Below are positions 39,790 through 41,048 of a DNA stretch of 41,048 bases, in pieces. The stretch lies in NCBI GenBank assembly GCA_020051845.1, contig JAGVQG010000042.1, positions 1-41,048 of the forward strand, in the 5' to 3' direction. The notes beneath the pieces are model-generated. The model saw only the letters and a program-made list of their open reading frames with translations. It did not search any database and was not told where the DNA came from. Every line of letters begins with the position of its first letter. Positions within the stretch are counted from its first letter, which is position 1. The stretch comes from an archaeon. Lineage in GTDB: Archaea > Nanobdellota > Nanobdellia > Woesearchaeales > ARS49. The position numbers were made by a program, and so were the translations under genes.

Positions 39790-40905
39790 TCAAAGCGCCT
39801 TCTTTGCCGCTTCGATGACCATCTTGGAAGAGATATCTAGCATATACGGAGAATAGACATCTATTAGTTCAGACTCGAAAATAGCACGTTCGTTCCACGA
39901 TGGCGGCCGAACTATTATCGATTGCTTGACACCCATAGGCCTTGTGCCTTCGGGGTTTGGCCTTCCGAACAAACTCACTGTCTGGCTACCAACTGATGCT
40001 GCTAGGTGCATTAGTCCTGAATCACTACCTATCACGAGTTTGCTGGATTTGAACAACGCCGCTATGGTCCCTAGAGAAGGCCCGCCGCAGATGTTAACGC
40101 AATGCGGAGCTAGACGTTTTATTTCATCACCGATCGTTTTCTCTGCGGCGCTTCCAACGAGCAATGTGCCAACTCCATGTGATTTCCTGAGGGCGTTGGC
40201 CACTTCCGCAAAACGTTCTGGCGGCCATTGCCTGTTCTTGTACCTCGCTCCGACCTGCATGCATATGAATGGTCTCTTGATCTTTGACATGCACAGCACA
40301 TCATTTGCGGAATGTTTCTCATCTATCGTCACACTTCTGCGTAACAACAAGTCGTCCTGTGATATCGGTATTCTTAGGACTCGGAGGATGTCTATTCCCG
40401 CGTCAGAAAGATGCACATTCGCTTCGCCTGTCGTCTCATGGTTGCGGAACGGGATTGTCACGCTCAGGAAACGCTCGAACACACTGCCAGGATAACTGAA
40501 TCCCGCACTCAACGGCACTCCTGCGAGGAAAGGGATTAGTTGATATGGTGAGAAGTTCGGTATGTAGACTAAGGCTAGTTGTGACTTACGTGCACGCACC
40601 TCTCTCACAACTCTCAAGAATAGACGGATCATTGAAACAGATTTGGAGAAAGAAGCCGCTTTCCCGCCGAGCGTGTTCAATTCCGACAGCTCTATGAACT
40701 CGTCAATGCTGCTGTCGTTCCCAATCAATGCATTTGTGGTCCTGCTGCCCGTTACTGACAACCTCACCCAGGGTGCGTGCCGCTTAAGACGCTGGGTAAT
40801 CGGGAGTATGTACAATGGATCACCTATGGTCGTGGTTATGAAGTTCAGGAAAACCACTCTTTTTACACGCGTCCAATCCACTTTCAGGCAATATTGCGGA
40901 TCCAT
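39790..40905 (-). CDS. GT9 family glycosyltransferase (heptosyltransferase-like)
   Basis: 371 residues from ATG 40905, which lies about 26 bases from a TATA box (leaderless); GTG 40917 is in frame but less likely. GT-B fold with IGDPLYILPITQRLKRH near the N-terminus, the acceptor-side LVYIPNFSPYQLIP, QVGARYKNRQWPPERFAEVA, and the donor motif SDSGLMHLAASVG followed by LFGRPNPEGTRPMG, typical of ADP-heptose:LPS heptosyltransferases. In archaea such genes are sparse and presumably transfer another sugar to a surface glycan. No ADP-heptose genes are seen in the window. Confidence 0.88.
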   Translation of the reverse strand: MDPQYCLKVDWTRVKRVVFLNFITTTIGDPLYILPITQRLKRHAPWVRLSVTGSRTTNALIGNDSSIDEFIELSELNTLGGKAASFSKSVSMIRLFLRVVREVRARKSQLALVYIPNFSPYQLIPFLAGVPLSAGFSYPGSVFERFLSVTIPFRNHETTGEANVHLSDAGIDILRVLRIPISQDDLLLRRSVTIDEKHSANDVLCMSKIKRPFICMQVGARYKNRQWPPERFAEVANALRKSHGVGTLLVGSAAEKTIGDEIKRLAPHCVNICGGPSLGTIAALFKSSKLVIGSDSGLMHLAASVGSQTVSLFGRPNPEGTRPMGVKQSIIVRPPSWNERAIFESELIDVYSPYMLDISSKMVIEAAKKAL

Positions 40906-40926
40906 GATTTTTGGCACTGAGAATCG

Positions 40927-40935
40927 GTTTTAAAG
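40927..40935 (-). promoter_or_regulatory. TATA box of the GT9 gene
   Basis: The minus strand reads CTTTAAAAC, centred about 26 bases from ATG 40905. It overlaps the stop codon of the preceding gene. Confidence 0.5.
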
Positions 40936-41048
40936 GTTGCGTACCAATTGGCTTAGTAGAAAGTCGTGATTGAGAGCCGCGCCTATGTTGTAGGCGATGA
41001 GTCGCATGTTTAGTTCTGCTCTTTGTGCGACTGCTGTGGCGGCACGCA
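40930..41048 (-). CDS. C-terminal fragment of an upstream gene
   Basis: An open frame enters from the right edge on the minus strand and ends with TAA at 40932-40930. The last 38 residues include AQRAELNMRLIAYNIGAALN and end with QLVRNL. The composition looks like real coding sequence and the neighbours are on the same strand, but the piece is too short to name. Confidence 0.45.
   Translation of the reverse strand, partial: RAATAVAQRAELNMRLIAYNIGAALNHDFLLSQLVRNL

Overview
This window looks like a chromosome segment of an archaeon, probably of the DPANN group (Woesearchaeota/Pacearchaeota-like). The archaeal evidence is direct. Many genes have a TATA box about 26 bases upstream of the start codon (leaderless transcription). 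Others have GGAGG/GGTG-type ribosome sites. There is an AglB-type oligosaccharyltransferase, a geranylgeranyl-reductase-family flavoprotein, a PGF-pre-PGF-like domain and a T-tract terminator. The DPANN placement is an inference, based mainly on the putative S-layer protein at 14022-15293, which resembles a family I remember from those lineages. Base composition is close to balanced. I see no insertion sequence, integrase, CRISPR array or rRNA gene, and no gene-free stretch longer than 300 bases.

Layout. (1) 1-9731, mostly housekeeping: the N-terminal part of a class II ribonucleotide reductase running off the left edge; a small three-gene nucleotidyltransferase cassette that resembles a toxin-antitoxin module; a JAMM metalloprotease; a Nudix hydrolase; a PolX-PHP DNA polymerase; a nucleotide-sugar dehydrogenase; an Imm-5-like protein; a DUF192 protein; a single-chain GMP synthase; and an intronless tRNA-Trp. 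(2) 9810-21997: an amino-acid permease facing four large minus-strand envelope genes. These are a five-span membrane protein with a long Lys/Arg coiled coil, a putative S-layer protein, a secreted protein with seven carboxypeptidase-regulatory-like repeats, and a 1089-residue two-span protein I do not recognise. (3) 22254-41048, a glycosylation and lipid-carrier locus: geranylgeranyl reductase, a UbiA/DPPR-type prenyltransferase, AglB, a DPM1-like GT2, a nitroreductase-methyltransferase fusion, an alpha/alpha-toroid-like protein, an LPG-synthase-type membrane protein, a GT39 enzyme, a TylF-like methyltransferase, a second methyltransferase, two paralogous GT4 enzymes around a Wzx-type flippase, a GT9 enzyme, and the tail of one more gene.

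How the genes fit together (inference). The envelope genes supply abundant surface proteins. The glycosylation locus builds a polyprenyl-linked glycan (dehydrogenase, GT2, GT4, GT9, GT39, methyltransferases), flips it (Wzx-type) and transfers it to Asn-X-Ser/Thr sites (AglB). The putative S-layer gene and the 1089-residue gene carry an identical 19-base BRE/TATA promoter and predicted leaders of about 114 bases each, so they are probably co-expressed at a high level. AglB itself ends in a tail with nine N-glycosylation sequons, and the operon after AglB contains a nitroreductase-methyltransferase fusion. These are the best candidates for undescribed biology.
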